NCBI GenBank assembly: GCA_959347315.1
Contig: OY365808.1
Location: 6,599,672-6,663,671, forward strand
Origin: Bimastos eiseni
Taxonomy: Eukaryota > Annelida > Clitellata > Crassiclitellata > Lumbricidae
DNA length: 64,000 nt
Direction of reading: 5' to 3'
A program made the translations under genes and the position numbers. The notes below the pieces were generated by a model that was not told where the DNA came from, ran no database searches, and worked only from the letters and a program-made list of their open reading frames with translations. Position 1 is the stretch's first letter. Every line of letters begins with the position of its first letter. Below, piece after piece: positions 23,884-37,599 of the stretch.

Positions 23884-26800
23884 GCCATTAGTGATTTAGA
23901 CGCCATAAAAAGAGCTGCAAACAAAATGCTATCTTGGTTTGGGAGGCCACAGGTTGTGTCAAGCTGTTCATGTCAGCAGAGAAATCTGACCAAACAAATC
24001 AACACCTACATGTGTAGGAGCCTAATTCTATGAAGAATTGCATCAATGCATGCACATAAAACGTCATTTTCAATCAAACATAAACCACCAACTGGTGTGA
24101 AAACTTCCGAAGATACTCGACTGACCCACACACTTCCAGGTATGGCTTACTTAGGTCAAGGGTCAGCTCCAACACCCGGTGTTTCCAGATGTTAAATATG
24201 CCTATTCTCTTCAATAAGACAACCTACCAACTTCTATTAATACAGGTGATCTCAGGATAACCCCACCATGCTATAAAAATAGAAAGCCTGTCAGCTGACT
24301 GGATAACCCATATGTCCCATAAAACAGGCACCCACTCACATCTCCTAGGCTTTAAAAGATCTCACTCTACAGCAAATCAGCCTCTCATCCAGGCATAAAA
24401 CAATGACCTTTTGAAGTCTGTCATGGTGACTCGGTTGTTACAATATGTTTAATTTGTCTCGACACCCTGTGCTTATTGTCAACTACCAATGATTAGATAT
24501 TGTGAGGAACCAAGTACTAAAAATATGCTATATTAAGAGTATTGACATGCAAGAACATGTATCAGATTCAATCACTGCGATGCATAGCAAGGGGTGCATA
24601 GCAAGCCCAAAGAAAGTTACAGGGATGCATTGCAAGTGCTCATGGACTCAAGGGTGTGGCCAAGTGTGTCAAGTTTTTACCAAAATTACTGAACAAAAAA
24701 CACTTCAAAAACAGTTACTGAAAACTATCTTTGTGCCAAGATCATTGAAGTTATATATCACCTGAAAAATTCGGCATATTATCAGCTTAAGTGAACCTCA
24801 AAGTCAACTGTTCTGTGATTATGGATAAGATAAAATTCCCATAAGACCTTAATATCTACAGTATCATGAGTACATTAATAGCAATAGTAACTAGAGCAAT
24901 ATCTAAAATACATGAGAAACCATATATTACCATGCACCGTTTCTTAGACCGTTAAACTCATTGGCCATTCCATCCAAGTCAGTTTTTGCTGAAGCATTCT
25001 CAAATGTTGACAAGAGAAGTAGCCTAATAAAAACAGGTTCAGAGCACTAAAGTGAACAAGAATATAAATCTGAGGCAAGGGGTATGAACAACCTTCGTGG
25101 TTTGGCTGCTCCTTCAGGGGCTTTTGGTGCAGGTTAAATGTCAGTATCAACTGAGCCCTGAATGTATTCAACAGGCTTAGAAAAAAGACGCTTCAAAAGC
25201 TGATTCAAGACAAATACATTGACGTTTATCATTTATGGTACATATGTACAGGTTATAAGACAAACCCTAGTAAACGAAGCACCTTGACAAGTCAAAAAAT
25301 GCCATAAACACAACAATCCAGTTAGCAGATCATGAAGTGCCAAAATAACCCTTCACACTCTAACAGGCCAAATAAACACCAATTTAAATCTAGATGGAGG
25401 GTGCATATCTTGGAGGATATGTGACAGTTGTAAAATCAATCGTTTGAGTACAATGAGGAGAGAAAGCGAAACATCAATTAAGTCTCTAAAGCACTCAAGA
25501 AACAGTGAAACAGCTTGACCCTTTAGGTGATACAAATCAGGCAATATATGGCTAAGAGGTGCCACTGCTCTCATGTATTCACGCTGAGCATTCATGCAAA
25601 AGCCAAGCGACCAGTTCCCTCATTAACAGCAATGATACCAATATGGCGAAAATGTGAACAATACAACCACCACCAACAACACTGAGTTGCCATAAATAAC
25701 ACCACCTAAACTGTGATGTGACTGGTCAAATCATAGCTAATCTGAACCCAACAGTGTGTAATGATGCTTCTCTTAATCATACTGTATTTCATAAAATCTA
25801 GGAATATTTCCATTTTATTTACCCAGCCATGTGTGCCAAGACACGATCGTGCCTGGCTCTGAGCACATTCGTATTGTCACGTGCATTGATTTATCCTCCT
25901 CAAACAACTTACGTATTAGTAACGTCACACTTAAAGCAGCTTGATAATGTTTTCAGCGTCTCTTCCTTCACACGTTTTCAGGTGTTATGATTCACGACTA
26001 TAAAATTATACAGCTTTAGATTCACTTTTTGGGACAATCGACTTAATAGTTAGGGATGAACCGAATTTGAGTTTCTTGCCAAGTCCGAGTACCGAGTTTT
26101 ACGAGTTGAATTTTCCAGAGTCCGAGTTCAGAATATCCAGAAAGTCTCATTCTCCTGATTTGTAGTTTGGCAGTTTGCACAACTTTATGAATTTTTTGTT
26201 TTGCCTTAGTTGATAATAACAAGTAGTAAATAGTGAGTACAAACATTAAGCATAAACAGAAGTCAATGTAGAACACTTAAATCAGTGAACTTCATAGATA
26301 AAAACTAAATACTCTAGTTATAAAAAGAAACAAGGAAATACAGCATGCAAATATCAACAATATTCAATTAGCTACTATTGGAGACGGTCATGTTAGTAGG
26401 TCATAGCAATTCTAATACAAATAATTGTAGCAGCAGTTAATTATATATGCAAAATTACAAACTGACATAATTCAGACATACGCAATATTTGACTTTCACA
26501 TTTAAAAACAGCAATCACATGGTTGCTTATAAAACTGATATAACCATATTTTACAAGTACCACAAGTATGGACTGTAACCAGGATTGTAACAAAGAAGTT
26601 GGCTGCTCTAACTCCGGGTTGAAGGCCAGAAATTCATGAGCAAAGAATCCTATATTCTGGTAGGAAGATTCAATTTCCAACAGTACACTAGGACTTGACC
26701 AGTCAATGCAATAGTGACAGATGAAAATTCTGATCTCAAAACATTGAGACAAAATGGATATGCACCAGAAATTAGAAAAGGTTAAGTTGATAAAATAATT

Positions 26801-27029
26801 AAGGTCAGTCATGCACAAACTGAAGTCCAGAGATAAACGAAACTTACGAATAACGCTTTAAACGTCTGTGCAGCCTTTGGTGATAATTAACACAAATCTT
26901 ACTCACTAATTGCAATTCTTCTGTCATTAGAATATAACATAAGCCAAACAAGATGAGCAGTTCCTTTAAATAACCACATGAGGCAGACACAGATATGAAG
27001 CAATTAGCAACTTAACTTACTTGACCTCG
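23884..27029. other. No gene recognised
   Basis: CpG-poor, AT-rich sequence. The minus-strand frame 26441-26818 and others show no domain or splice support. Contains the MITE fragment at 26052-26215. Confidence 0.4.
26052..26215. mobile_element. Truncated copy of the TAGGGATGAACC hAT-like MITE
   Basis: Starts TAGGGATGAACCGAATTTG and continues with AGTACCGAGTTTTACGAG, TTGAATTTTCC and GGCAGTTTGCACAACTTTATG. In reverse orientation this is the right half of the 14639-14938 element. The other end is missing, and no target duplication is visible. Confidence 0.7.
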
Positions 27030-27255
27030 GCAATGAGGCTGAGTGGACATTCCTCTCCCATGCTGACTAATCTTGTCACTGACAGCGTATGCTCAAAATG
27101 TTCAATTTAGAGTCGAGTTTGTCAGGAAGTGCCATTGGAAGCGAAACCTCCCCCTCCGAACATCCCGTATTGATTAGGATTTGAACCCACAAATTTCTAG
27201 GTACACATTCCAGTGTGCCAACCATTAGACAATCACATAACCCTCCGACCCATGC
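27030..27255 (-). mobile_element. tRNA-derived SINE
   Basis: On the minus strand a tRNA-like head has an A-box-like TGTCTAATGG and the B box GGGTTCAAATCC (plus 27177-27188). The body ends with GATTAGTCAGCATGGGAGAGG, which is shared with the element at 28196-28400 (GATTAGTCAGCCAGGGAGAGG). The head is not a functional tRNA. Confidence 0.65.
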
Positions 27256-28195
27256 CAGATAGGCCATATAATTAAATACCCAGACAGTTATTTGGTACTA
27301 TTATTGCAGAAAATAGTCACACGTCTCACAGGAAAAGACGTCTGACACCACAGGTCCTGTGAGTGCAAGCCTTACAAGGTAAGGAGGCTGAGTGACAGAC
27401 AGGTCAGCAAATGCAGCCAGACTCATGACAACTGTGGGAGGCACCTACAGCTCAAAACACGTCACAAAGTAACCCAAACAACAATACAAGAGACCGAACC
27501 AGACAGAACCTATACGCGAGGCACTTAAAATGCATATCTTAAGATGAATGAACGCCTAAGGCAAGTTCTGACTAACAGAACCACAACAATATAGGCAGAA
27601 TAAAACATCACCATATTTTCACAGCCAGAACTCAGTTCCTGCTAGCAATGGTTACTCTCGTCTCTCAATTTATCTGCCTCAGAAATTCATTGAAACTGTT
27701 CTGCATAGATGTCTTGCCCAAACTTGTTGCATGACACATCATTCATCACTCATACTACACGTTCAAACCTGCAACCGTTTTACAGAGGCAAGAATTAATG
27801 TATTGTATACACTTCCCTAAAGGGACCGGATTGTCTCGACCTTGCCCATTTATCAATCAATACCATACTGATCCCTTATCAATCAATACCATACTGAGTA
27901 GGTCAAGCCGAGCGTATACTATCGAGAAGGTCAGCGGGCTGCTCTTTGGGATATTGACCTAATTATTGTTTAGTTTTTGGTGTGCATACGGTTAATGCCT
28001 TGTGTATTAGACACGGGTGCAATAGAAGTTGACTACTATTGACTATGCAGCATCCTCTGGTGCTAACAAAATGTCTTGCAAAAAGCCAAGTGAGTGAAGC
28101 CCCAACGTTACTGCCGTCACCTACAGAAGGAGAGTAAGTACAAAGCAATGTCAATTTCAGTTTTCCTATAGGTCTGAATATGAGGTAACTTGGTT

Positions 28196-28400
28196 AAGTG
28201 ATCAGTCCTCTCCCTGGCTGACTAATCTTCCCACCGACTGTACAGGCAGTGCACTCATTTCATTGCCACATATATTCACTGGGGAACACAAGTGGATCAG
28301 AAATCTGCAAACGTCTTTCCACCCTGGGAGAGGTTTCAACTCCAGACTCTCTCTTGACAAAGTTGACAGGCACCCTATATAAGAACAAACAAAATGGTTG
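28196..28400 (-). mobile_element. Degenerate SINE of the same family
   Basis: It shares the 3' segment GTGGGAAGATTAGTCAGC on the minus strand with the 27030-27255 copy and has a weakened B-box-like GTTGAAACC (plus 28332-28340). The A box is not clear. Confidence 0.5.
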
Positions 28401-29863
28401 AACACCTGCCCAAATTTCCAAACTTCAGTACCCATCTATTTATTGTCCTCATCTGTCCTTGATCTATGTACAGAGGTATTTGAAAACCTTAGATGCAACC
28501 TAACAGAAGCCAGGGACTTCCTTTCATCTCTCTTGATCCTTACTCTTCAAATAATAACAGAAAATACCTACTAGGCAGAGTTGTTCTCTATAGCTGGGGG
28601 TTTCAAATGAAACCAGGTTACTGTTGGGATATGCTATCCACATGGCTTGCAGATCACATTGACTATCATATCTTCTTCCACAGTAGGAACTCACTTCCAT
28701 AAAATCTGTAACTGCTAATTGCTAAATGGCAATATGGGTTGTCTATAATTAGCCTCTTCAAAGTATTCAAGAGTTTTTCATACTACAAAGGCAGTCACAC
28801 TCACAGCTGACACTGTCCAGGAGTATTTTTATTCTACAGAGGCAAGTCACTATAATGGAACTTGTAAGATTTTTTTGATCGATTGAAAAAAATTACCAGC
28901 TCTATCAAAGCACCAAATTAGTCAATGACATCACTAATAAAGTTTTAAATGAATAATTACAATTGCAATAATCTCATGGTTCAGTCTTGTACAAATGTCA
29001 AACTACGTCAAACCAGACTGTGGTTTATGATAAATATTCATCAAGTTACTGCAGCTGCTGCAAACATTACAAGCTCCCATAATTCATGAACACCCAAAAA
29101 ACTCAAAAACTCAAGTTCATCCTAAAAGAAGTTTTTAGAACATTCCCACTTTAAGAACAGCAATACTTGGTGAAAGCACAAACTAGCATGGCTAAAAGGG
29201 AAATCGGTAGAAATATCATGGAGTCTATACATATACAATGTCACCTACTGGCAGACAATGGTATCAAATTACTACATAATGCTGCCATTTTGGCTAAATG
29301 CAAAACAAGATGTATTTCATTACCAGATAATTGTGTCTATGAGCATACTAGAGCCTGTTTAGTCCAGTTACCCAGTCCACGCATTGTGTATTCTACCAGA
29401 AAGATCTTCATCCAAGTCCACTCCATAGACCTCGCTAAGAAAAAAGCTCTTTCAATACAACAATTCGTTAAAAAACCAGATGTGTTGTGTGTGGATGGAT
29501 GCCTGTATTTACGAGCCTGCTTATCCCAGAGAATAGTCACCCAGCACAAGCATACATACATGTATTCATTCAGTTAGAAAGATCTTTATCCAATCCACCA
29601 ACAGATCAAGCAAAGAAAATCACCCATGCAATAAAATAATCTGACGAAAAGTATTGTCTAACTGTTTGGCCACAAGAATTGGACGTCTGAGATTAAATGT
29701 GTCATTGCCTGTTCAGACCATGATAGTGGAGGTCTGCTCTCTCCAGACACTAATGCAACACAAAAGCTACAGAGTCAGACTTGGGGAACATTTTGCATAG
29801 TATTGAACTTAAAATTTCAAAAGCATCTCTCGTCTCTCGCAGATCAATCGAAAGTGCTCCCAG
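28401..29863. other. No gene recognised
   Basis: The plus frame 29167-29577 (136 codons) has no recognised domain and weak coding character. Low-complexity A/T elsewhere. Confidence 0.35.
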
Positions 29864-29936
29864 TAGAGATGAACCGAAACTCGGCTCATCCTTGGTACTC
29901 GGACTTGGCAGGAAATTGACACTCGGTTCATCCCTA
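29864..29936. mobile_element. Minimal 73-bp hAT-like MITE with perfect 8-bp target duplication
   Basis: Ends TAGAGATGAACCGAAACTCG and, reverse complemented, TAGGGATGAACCGAGTGTC form the inverted repeat. The flanks are GCTCCCAG at 29856-29863 and GCTCCCAG at 29937-29944, identical over 8 bp. The interior is only about 35 bp (CATCCTTGGTACTCGGACTT...). It belongs to the same family as 14639-14938. Confidence 0.92.
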
Positions 29937-29944
29937 GCTCCCAG

Positions 29945-31861
29945 TGCAAATGACCGAGAGAAAAAACACGGTCTAAGACAGTGCTAAAAGGGAAACAGCA
30001 ATGCCTCCAGTCAGAATAGTAAAGAGAACTGAGGGAGGGTGGTCATTCTACAGAGAATGGTCAATGCAAAACAACTTTGTGGTCCTATAATTTCATGCAA
30101 GGGACACCAGGCCAAACCTGGTCCATAAAATATAGATTAATATTAATTAGTATAATTTAGGCATATGCTTCACATTAAACTATACACAATAATAGCAATA
30201 ATGCAATATTAAAGCGACTCTGAGTAGATATCTTGACTGGACATTATATCAAGTCTTTTTGATTGATTGATTGATCGAATAAATAATAAATCTCAACTGT
30301 TGTTTTCTAGTGTTATTTAAAATACTATTTGATTGATGTTATTGATGCAAATCATATCTTATTAAGCTCTAAGAGATTGTGAAATGGAAAAATTAGAGAT
30401 GGATAATTTATCATAATTAATTCCCTTCTGCCCTATGGGCATGTGCTGAAACTTGGAGGGGGTCCATGTGTCATCGCATACGGGCCCAATAGCAGTCCAC
30501 CACCTGCAAAGCTCTAACCTTGTCAAAACCCAGACTGAGAGAGAAAAAAAATTCAGATACAGTCACCATAATGGCATAATCCCCGTCAACATTCCAATAC
30601 AGCAATTCTATTCACACTTTCAGAACCTGTTTATCCAATACAAAGCATTCACCAATTTCATTCAATTGTCAGGTTTCCGAAATTCGATATCATCAACAAA
30701 ATTGCTGTCTGCATAGCCAAAATAACAGCAATGCTTACATTAATATGCTTTCATTCAGTGCTAACTATTCACATCTTTTCTCAACAGCTTCTAGATACAC
30801 AAATAAGAAACGCAACCACATTTTCCACCAACAGAGTCTGTAGTGTATAGCAATGCTGTGTACACCTTTAGAAATATCTGGATCTAAGGCTGTGCTGTCT
30901 GCTAGCCACATGCAATCGGCATGCTGATTTGCAATCTTTTCCATTGGCCAGCTCAAATTCGAAAATATTTTGCAATTTCTGTAAAAATGTAGTAAAAGAC
31001 CAAGTCAGTGTGTGGTCTATTTGCAGAGCTATTCATTCATAAGTTGGCCTACCATCTGACAATGTGAATGCAAAATTCATAATAAATTTGAATATAGCAA
31101 ATAATTTTAACTAAATTTTAGTAGTTGCCTTTGCTTTTATTCAACTTCAAAAAAAATTTCGTCGGTGGCCAACGGTGTCAAAAATGTTCGACAGCAACAT
31201 TGACTGACTGAACAAATAAGCTCTCATCCAATCACTTGTTCAAACACTACAAGAGGTTTGAGAACAGACTGCAGCTTAGGCCTCCTTCCAATAGTAATTG
31301 CAGCTCAGTGTTGCAGCTCTTGTTACCAGAATCTATATTTAGACCTCCACTTGGCTCAGTCCATGGGTGCAACTTTTATAAGTTCAAAGAGAACAATTTA
31401 CAACAGCCAGACATCTGAAGATTATCTAAAGACCCACACTCAAGTAATTAACCTTGCCAATAGGGCAAATAATCAGACTTCCAGAATCCAGACTTCCATG
31501 GAAGTGGGAAGTGATCAAACCCTACACTAGAAGCCTTAGATTAGACGGCACACAAGTCTTACTTCATTTGAACTGGTCAAAGATAGCAACAGGGCAAATG
31601 TTTCTGAAAAACACTGACATTACTGATAAGGGTTACATTTTCCAAATACATAATAATGTAAAAATTTTAATTAAAGTTCATAAAAAGTACAGATTTTAAT
31701 TAAAGTTCGTAGTAATGTACCCATTTCAATCCAAATTCCTAATAATATGCCAATATCATTTATGTTCATAATAAAAATCTAATTTAATCGAAAACAAAAA
31801 AAAATTAGTTTTGAGACATGGCCAATGGTGGTTGAAAAAACAATAAATGAATGTATGCAGT
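29945..31861. other. No gene recognised
   Basis: AT-rich and CpG-poor, with an (ATTG)n-like run at about 30258-30275. No domain-bearing frame. Confidence 0.4.
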
Positions 31862-32220
31862 ACATCATACACAAGTGGCTGAGAAGAATCCTAAATGTAT
31901 GATGGCACAACAAGATGCCAGACAAAACAAGAAGGGAGAGGATGGGACCAAAGGACATTGAGAAGATTGAAGTGGATAGAACAGGTTTCTAGTATGGATG
32001 GTAGAGTCAAACAAGTGATGGCCTGGAATTCTGGAGGGAGAAGGAGGAGAGGAAGACCACAGAAGAAAGGAGACCATGGAAGTTTTGGCTGGAAACGATC
32101 AGAGACGACTTGAGATGCCAAGATATGTCATTGCGCAAGGCCGATGAACAGAAACGACTGGAAGAGGGGCACTTCAAGATGTGCAGACTTTCACAGGAAG
32201 GACTAAGTTATAAATTCTAA
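31862..32220 (+). pseudogene. LINE retrotransposon C-terminal tail (endonuclease-RT type, RTE-like), degenerate
   Basis: Translation in shifting frames gives KQVMAWNSGGRRRRGRP followed by WLETIRDDLRCQDMSLRKADE. This matches the conserved C-terminal tail after the reverse transcriptase in RTE-like LINEs (G-R-R-x-R-G-R-P, then W...T...D...). At least two frameshifts separate the blocks, so it is not functional. The upstream RT is absent, consistent with 5' truncation. Confidence 0.65.
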
Positions 32221-33194
32221 GTATTGCAATTATTTGAACAAATATCCAGTCCATTACAAGCAACACGTCTTAGTCCACGGTTGAATCAAAAGCAAAGATG
32301 AAAGTGAAACAGAAGTCCTGTTTTCAGTGTTTGACTGGCACCTGTCTAGCACATCATTCAAATAATACAGGAATACCTGAAACAGGCCACATTAAAGTAA
32401 AAAATTCCACACCAGAACGCCAGTGACACATCAGAGATGGTACAAGCAATAGGAAACCATCTTCTGCACAACTAATGCCAACAAGCTGGCAGTAAAAGTC
32501 ATCAAAGAGACAGAATCAAAAACAAACAGAATCAGCAACAGAAGATAGGAAACAAGGAAGACGAATACAATAATGAAGACGAAATTGAAGATGTAGTGTC
32601 CAGATTAAATTCGTATAACAACAGCTACTGTTCTTTGTAGCAACAGGTCTATATAAGGAAGGTGAGTCACAAACATACTTTGTGACAAGCCGGAATGTAC
32701 AAAAGTCGGACTGAAGTGGGCCGCACTTGACTGCCAATCTAGGAATAGCTACACAACCGGCAACGCGGTGTTTTCAGTGTTTGACTTGCAATCTTTATAC
32801 TATGGCGACAATGACAGTAATCCTTAACACCTCAACATGGTTTATCAGTCTCTTTTAGTACACGCTCATCATCAAAAGACAATTCAGCAAATAATTTTAT
32901 TGAATGAATTTTCAGTTAAAACCAGTATGGGATAAATATCTTGAACACAAAATGACTGGTTTAGAACGTCATTGGTTATTACATTCTATTATCTAACTGT
33001 GTGTAGTGTTCAATTTTCTTAAAAATTACATTTCTGTACAATTAAGTCACACGATAACTGACTGCTCTCTTTTATGAAAATTACACAGTGTTAATTTGAC
33101 AATTTTTGTGTGTACTGGTAATAATTTATCTCTAAGAAATAAGGATACCATAACTCAGTTTCTAAGACCTGAAACTGTTTTGGATTATGACACA

Positions 33195-33434
33195 CTCCTG
33201 TGAATCTTTTACTACCAACTAAGTTGACCTAATTCGCCTATATCACCAAATCATCAGCATAGTAATTAAGAAATTCTAAACAAACCATCTTCAATCCATT
33301 CATACCAGAAATATTTCTGTGAATCTTTTACTACCAACTAAGTTGACCTAATCCGCCTATATCACCAAATCAACAGCATAGTAATTAAGAAATTCTAAAC
33401 AAACCATCTTTAATCCATTCATATCAGCAATATT
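33195..33434. repeat. Tandem duplication, 119-bp unit, 2 copies
   Basis: TGTGAATCTTTTACTACCAA recurs 119 bp apart (33200 and 33319), and the two units stay nearly identical to their ends (CCATTCATA(C/T)CAG(A/C)AATATTT). Confidence 0.9.
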
Positions 33435-34852
33435 TGGCAGTGGACAATAAATGTAATGTAATCGGGCATTTATATGGTGCCGCTTCAAGATAATTCTCAT
33501 GCATGAACCAATATCACCACTACTTCATATTAATTCATTAATTATCAAAAGCAATTAACAATCAACCCAATTACAGTCTAAGACTTATAGTGTTCTAATG
33601 TTGAGTGTTCCTCTAATGAGCTTCTCTTCAAGCGGCAGTATCTAAATTTTCAGCTTTCATAGCAATTATCACATACTACTAAATAGTAAATACATGTAAT
33701 CAAGGGCTCAAAAAGAAACCTAATCTCTTTCAAACATGGCAGGACTAACAAGTCGATTACAGTCAACTCATCCACCAGTGAAATGTCATTATGCAAATCA
33801 CTCGTCAATCTTTAATAAATAAAATCACACTGAAATTACTTGTAAAGAAACCCAGAGCAACACGTGCAAGCAATGTATGCATGCAAGAACCTTTATATTG
33901 CTCCTTTTTATCTAACTGATAGCCAGAACATGTATCTTGAATCAAGTTGTAAACATATACTAAACAGAATCACATATTATTTCATTATGCAATCGAAGAC
34001 GACAGTCTCACAACAAAGGTCCAACCAAACAAAGGAATATCTTTTGTCAGAGGATCTCGGTTTCCTGTTCTTATATATATTATTTCGAACACAAATTATT
34101 TGACATTTATACAGCTAGAGACTATAGCGCAGATTAATGGAACTGCCATGGCCCTGAATCCATACTGCTTCGAAGCCAGTGCTCTGAACTCTATCGCATT
34201 CTTCAGTCTCCTGTACTGATACGCTGAGGATCAATAAATAGTCATCTAAGCCCTCTGTCTGTATCTATATATCTTTTCTACCCACATACTAATGGTCTGT
34301 CTGTCTGTACATCGAACTACATGCCTGCTTGCCTAATACTGTCTCGGACTCAGCCATTTATGCAGCACTATTTCCAGCCAAATAACTTCTCATATTGGGC
34401 CCCATAGGATCTTGAAATGGGCATTTTGTGCTTTATCAAGCTCTATATAATACCACTGTTACAGGCTTTGGGGATCAGATCCCATCCCAGCAATTGTGTG
34501 ACCTATGAAACCATGGCTACACCACAGACTAATTCTAGATGATAAATACAACCAAACCATACCATGAAATAATGAATTTCAATTTGAATAATAAATCAAA
34601 TCTAAAACCAGGCAACATCATTATAACGTTCATAACTGAGAAGCCCAAACTTCACAATTGCAAACAATGACTCGAATGAGTTACATTCATAATCAAACTG
34701 TTGTCAACCATCAAGGATTGTTGATTAAGAAAGATAAGCAATATAGATATATATTTCTGGGCATCTAGTGTTCCTTATCATCTCTAAACCCATTATTGAA
34801 CCAAACTTTAAATGGTGACCCGTTCATGCCCTGATCCAGCAAATATCACATC

Positions 34853-34914
34853 CAAATACTCGGATTCGGTACTCGGTGGAAAATCTCTACTTGGTTAAAT
34901 CTCTACCCAGTTAT
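34853..34914. mobile_element. Degraded MITE fragment (TAGRGATGAACC family)
   Basis: AATACTCGGATTCGGTACTC, then CTACTTGG...AAATCTCTA, resembles the right end of the 14639-14938 element. No opposite end or target duplication was found. Confidence 0.4.
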
Positions 34915-36307
34915 TCCCTAACAAAAATATGGCTTCAAGCGCTGCTTGAATCAAATACTTAATTTCAAATTCCATTCTGCCTAGTGTTTGCATACTGACA
35001 TTTTAAACCAGCATCCAAATGTCAGAACAGTAGGCATGTCAATGTGCATACAGACATGTCTACACCAAGTAAGTTGTAGAAGCACTTTAAACAGTGTTAC
35101 TGTCAAACAACAATAAACAAAAGCAACAGCCAGAAGTGTGGCTGCAAAGTTTCTTGTTCAGCATTAAACTAAACCATTTGAACGGAGACACAGTTGGATG
35201 CTTTAAATCCTGGTGTTGGAGTGCTCTGGTTATATTTATGTCAAAGTTGCAGAATCACTTAACCCAAGAGCAATTTTTGAAGAAGAAACTATATACAAAA
35301 CATTTACTAATATTACAACCACCAGCTGTAGGATACTCCAAGTCTATGACCGGGAGCAAAAAAAACTTAGAAATCACCAAGAGCAGAATCCTGAGTGCCA
35401 AAGATATTGAAAGCATTTGGAATATGTCACCAACAGCAGTCCATACATATTTTTAAGTTCGAATATTTCTGATTTTGAAATTTAGTACTATTTTTTCATG
35501 TGGAACTATAAAAAAATCAAAAGGTTTCCATCAAGAGCCTTAGAATCATCACTATTTTAACTCGTTTTCAGCCATAAATAAAACCAGCATTTCCAATTTC
35601 AACTGCCTTACACATATAATAGATATCATTTTCAAAAGCTATAACCATATGAAAATAACATCTTTAATACCTCTAGATCCACTGGTTTCCTAAACATCGC
35701 ATTTCACTAGTTAATAATAAAAGTTCAGCTTTAGAACCTGGTTTAATCTAATTGTTCTCTACGTCGATCGTGTCCAGTCAGTTGCTGCACAGGAAGCAAC
35801 TGACCATTTGACAGCAGTTAATAGCTGAATGGCCTCCGACACCAATCTCCTCCGTCCACTGCTGTAAGCAAGGATGCCAACCTCCATATGAACCCTGAGA
35901 TTACTATATAGATGCACTGCAAGTCCTACTGCCAGCATAAAATCGATCTTTTTCATTAACAACCATATTGCTCCAGGAGAGTCGCAAACCTCAATAAAAG
36001 ACTCGTTAAACCCCAAAATGACATAAACTGCACAACGCCAACTGAAATGAATACGAGCAATATGTGTGCCCGACATAAAGAAAACAGTACGTGCTTGCAA
36101 AATGTGTGCATGTATTGTGCCTGGCACGAAGAAATAGATAAATGTGCAACTATTGTGCTGGACAGAAAGAAGCAAATACAATTGGTAGCACACAATTATA
36201 TCGTGCTAGACACAAGGAAGAGGACAACATTCATAAGTCTGCAGATATATTGCACACTGCCTACAATTATTATAAATACCATTAATTCCTATCTTAAAAC
36301 TGTCCTT

Positions 36308-36375
36308 TTTAGCCAGGGCTGGGTCGGGAGTGCCTTGAAAAATCACCTTGGAGAGGCGCCATAAAAATCCATAAT
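36308..36375 (+). mobile_element. LINE 3'-UTR tail fragment
   Basis: The string 'agccagggctgggtcgggagtgcc' followed by 'ggagaggcgccataaaaatcc' matches the style of L2/CR1-type LINE 3' tails (short G-rich stem, then GGCGC-TATAAATCC). Based on family knowledge only; no coding part is attached. Confidence 0.35.
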
Positions 36376-37254
36376 ATATATGATTGAATATATTGTGCTG
36401 AAACCAAGGACATGCAAAACAGCATCAGCGCAAAATGTGTTATGATGAAATTGATGGGTGTAAAGAACAGAGTACGTTGATGCGTGTCAGCCATTTGTTG
36501 ATTGGTTATAATGGCTAGTATTAACTTCCTTTCTTAAGTCATTACTATTACTGTCAGATGAGGCCAATGGAATCTGTGGTCAAAGGTAGTTGTGATCAAA
36601 AGTTGAGAAAATGTTCAACACATAGACTAGAGAACATAATCATCGGAAGTAAACAACCGTACCAAACTATTACAGACTTCCAAACAGCATTTATTTCCCA
36701 GTCTGCATCTAAATATTAGCCAATAATTTTGACCATGCATTGTCTGAAAGCCCAAAATAACTTCAACAGTATCCAGTTGACTGCATATATGAGCAAACCC
36801 CATCTCCATGAAACAACCAGGCAATAACCAGAAAGCCGGATATCATATTTTTCTGCACAATTCGCATCGCAAAATTCACACACAAAAAGTTGCAAATAAA
36901 AGAAATAACTTTTTTTAATCATTCAATAGACTTCGTTTGTTAAACTTTATTTAAATTATAAATCGCCAGAAAATCACAATTTAAAATTCCAACAGAATTC
37001 AAATCCATTTCATAGATTATTTATTTTTTAAATGAGAAATTGGTCATTTGTCATAAGTATAAAATTTATTTCAATATCTATTAGTAATTTAAAAATGTGA
37101 AGGCTTGCTTTAGGAGCAAATGGTAACCAGTTCGCACAGATCCGGTAAATACTGCATCGATATACTCGGGAGTCAGTACTTGGCGGAAAGCATCCACCCA
37201 GTTTTAACCAACGAACAACTGCCTCATACAGGTATGACATAGCTCATAACAACA

Positions 37255-37335
37255 TATTTCTCTACTCACGCACTAGGCTTTGAACCCATATCTCTCAGTT
37301 AACATTGCCTAATCACTGGACAATGCGCACCCGAT
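37255..37335 (-). mobile_element. tRNA-derived SINE head
   Basis: On the minus strand GTCCAGTGATTAGG acts as an A-box-like block and GGGTTCAAAGCC (plus 37276-37287) as the B box, at tRNA-like spacing. The body downstream is not recognised. Confidence 0.5.
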
Positions 37336-37599
37336 TACCCCCAAAATCCTGTGGCTGCAAAATGCAAATCCAACATCATAATATGCTGCCCTCATTCCTA
37401 TTCATGCAGCATATTAATTTTAATTAATGGACGATTAAATACAACATACAGAGTAGGGCACAGCACACAACAGACAGAAACAAAGTAGGACATCCAGAAG
37501 CAATCGAACTTTGAAGTCATGACCGCTCAACACCATGAGTGTACAAAGCTGGAAATGACAAAAGCTGCAACTATGAGCAGGAGCATAACCAGAACATTT

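Noticed and set aside
22340..23899. Long open frames (up to 447 codons) as a repeat protein gene
   Set aside because: They arise from the 20-bp minisatellite lacking forward stops in all frames. There is no unique N- or C-terminal domain and no splice or start context.
29167..29577. 136-codon plus-strand frame
   Set aside because: Not recognised, no flanking splice signals that would extend it, and located in the CpG-poor non-coding stretch.
35094..35456. 120-codon plus-strand frame
   Set aside because: No domain and on the strand opposite to the inferred transcription of this half. Likely chance.
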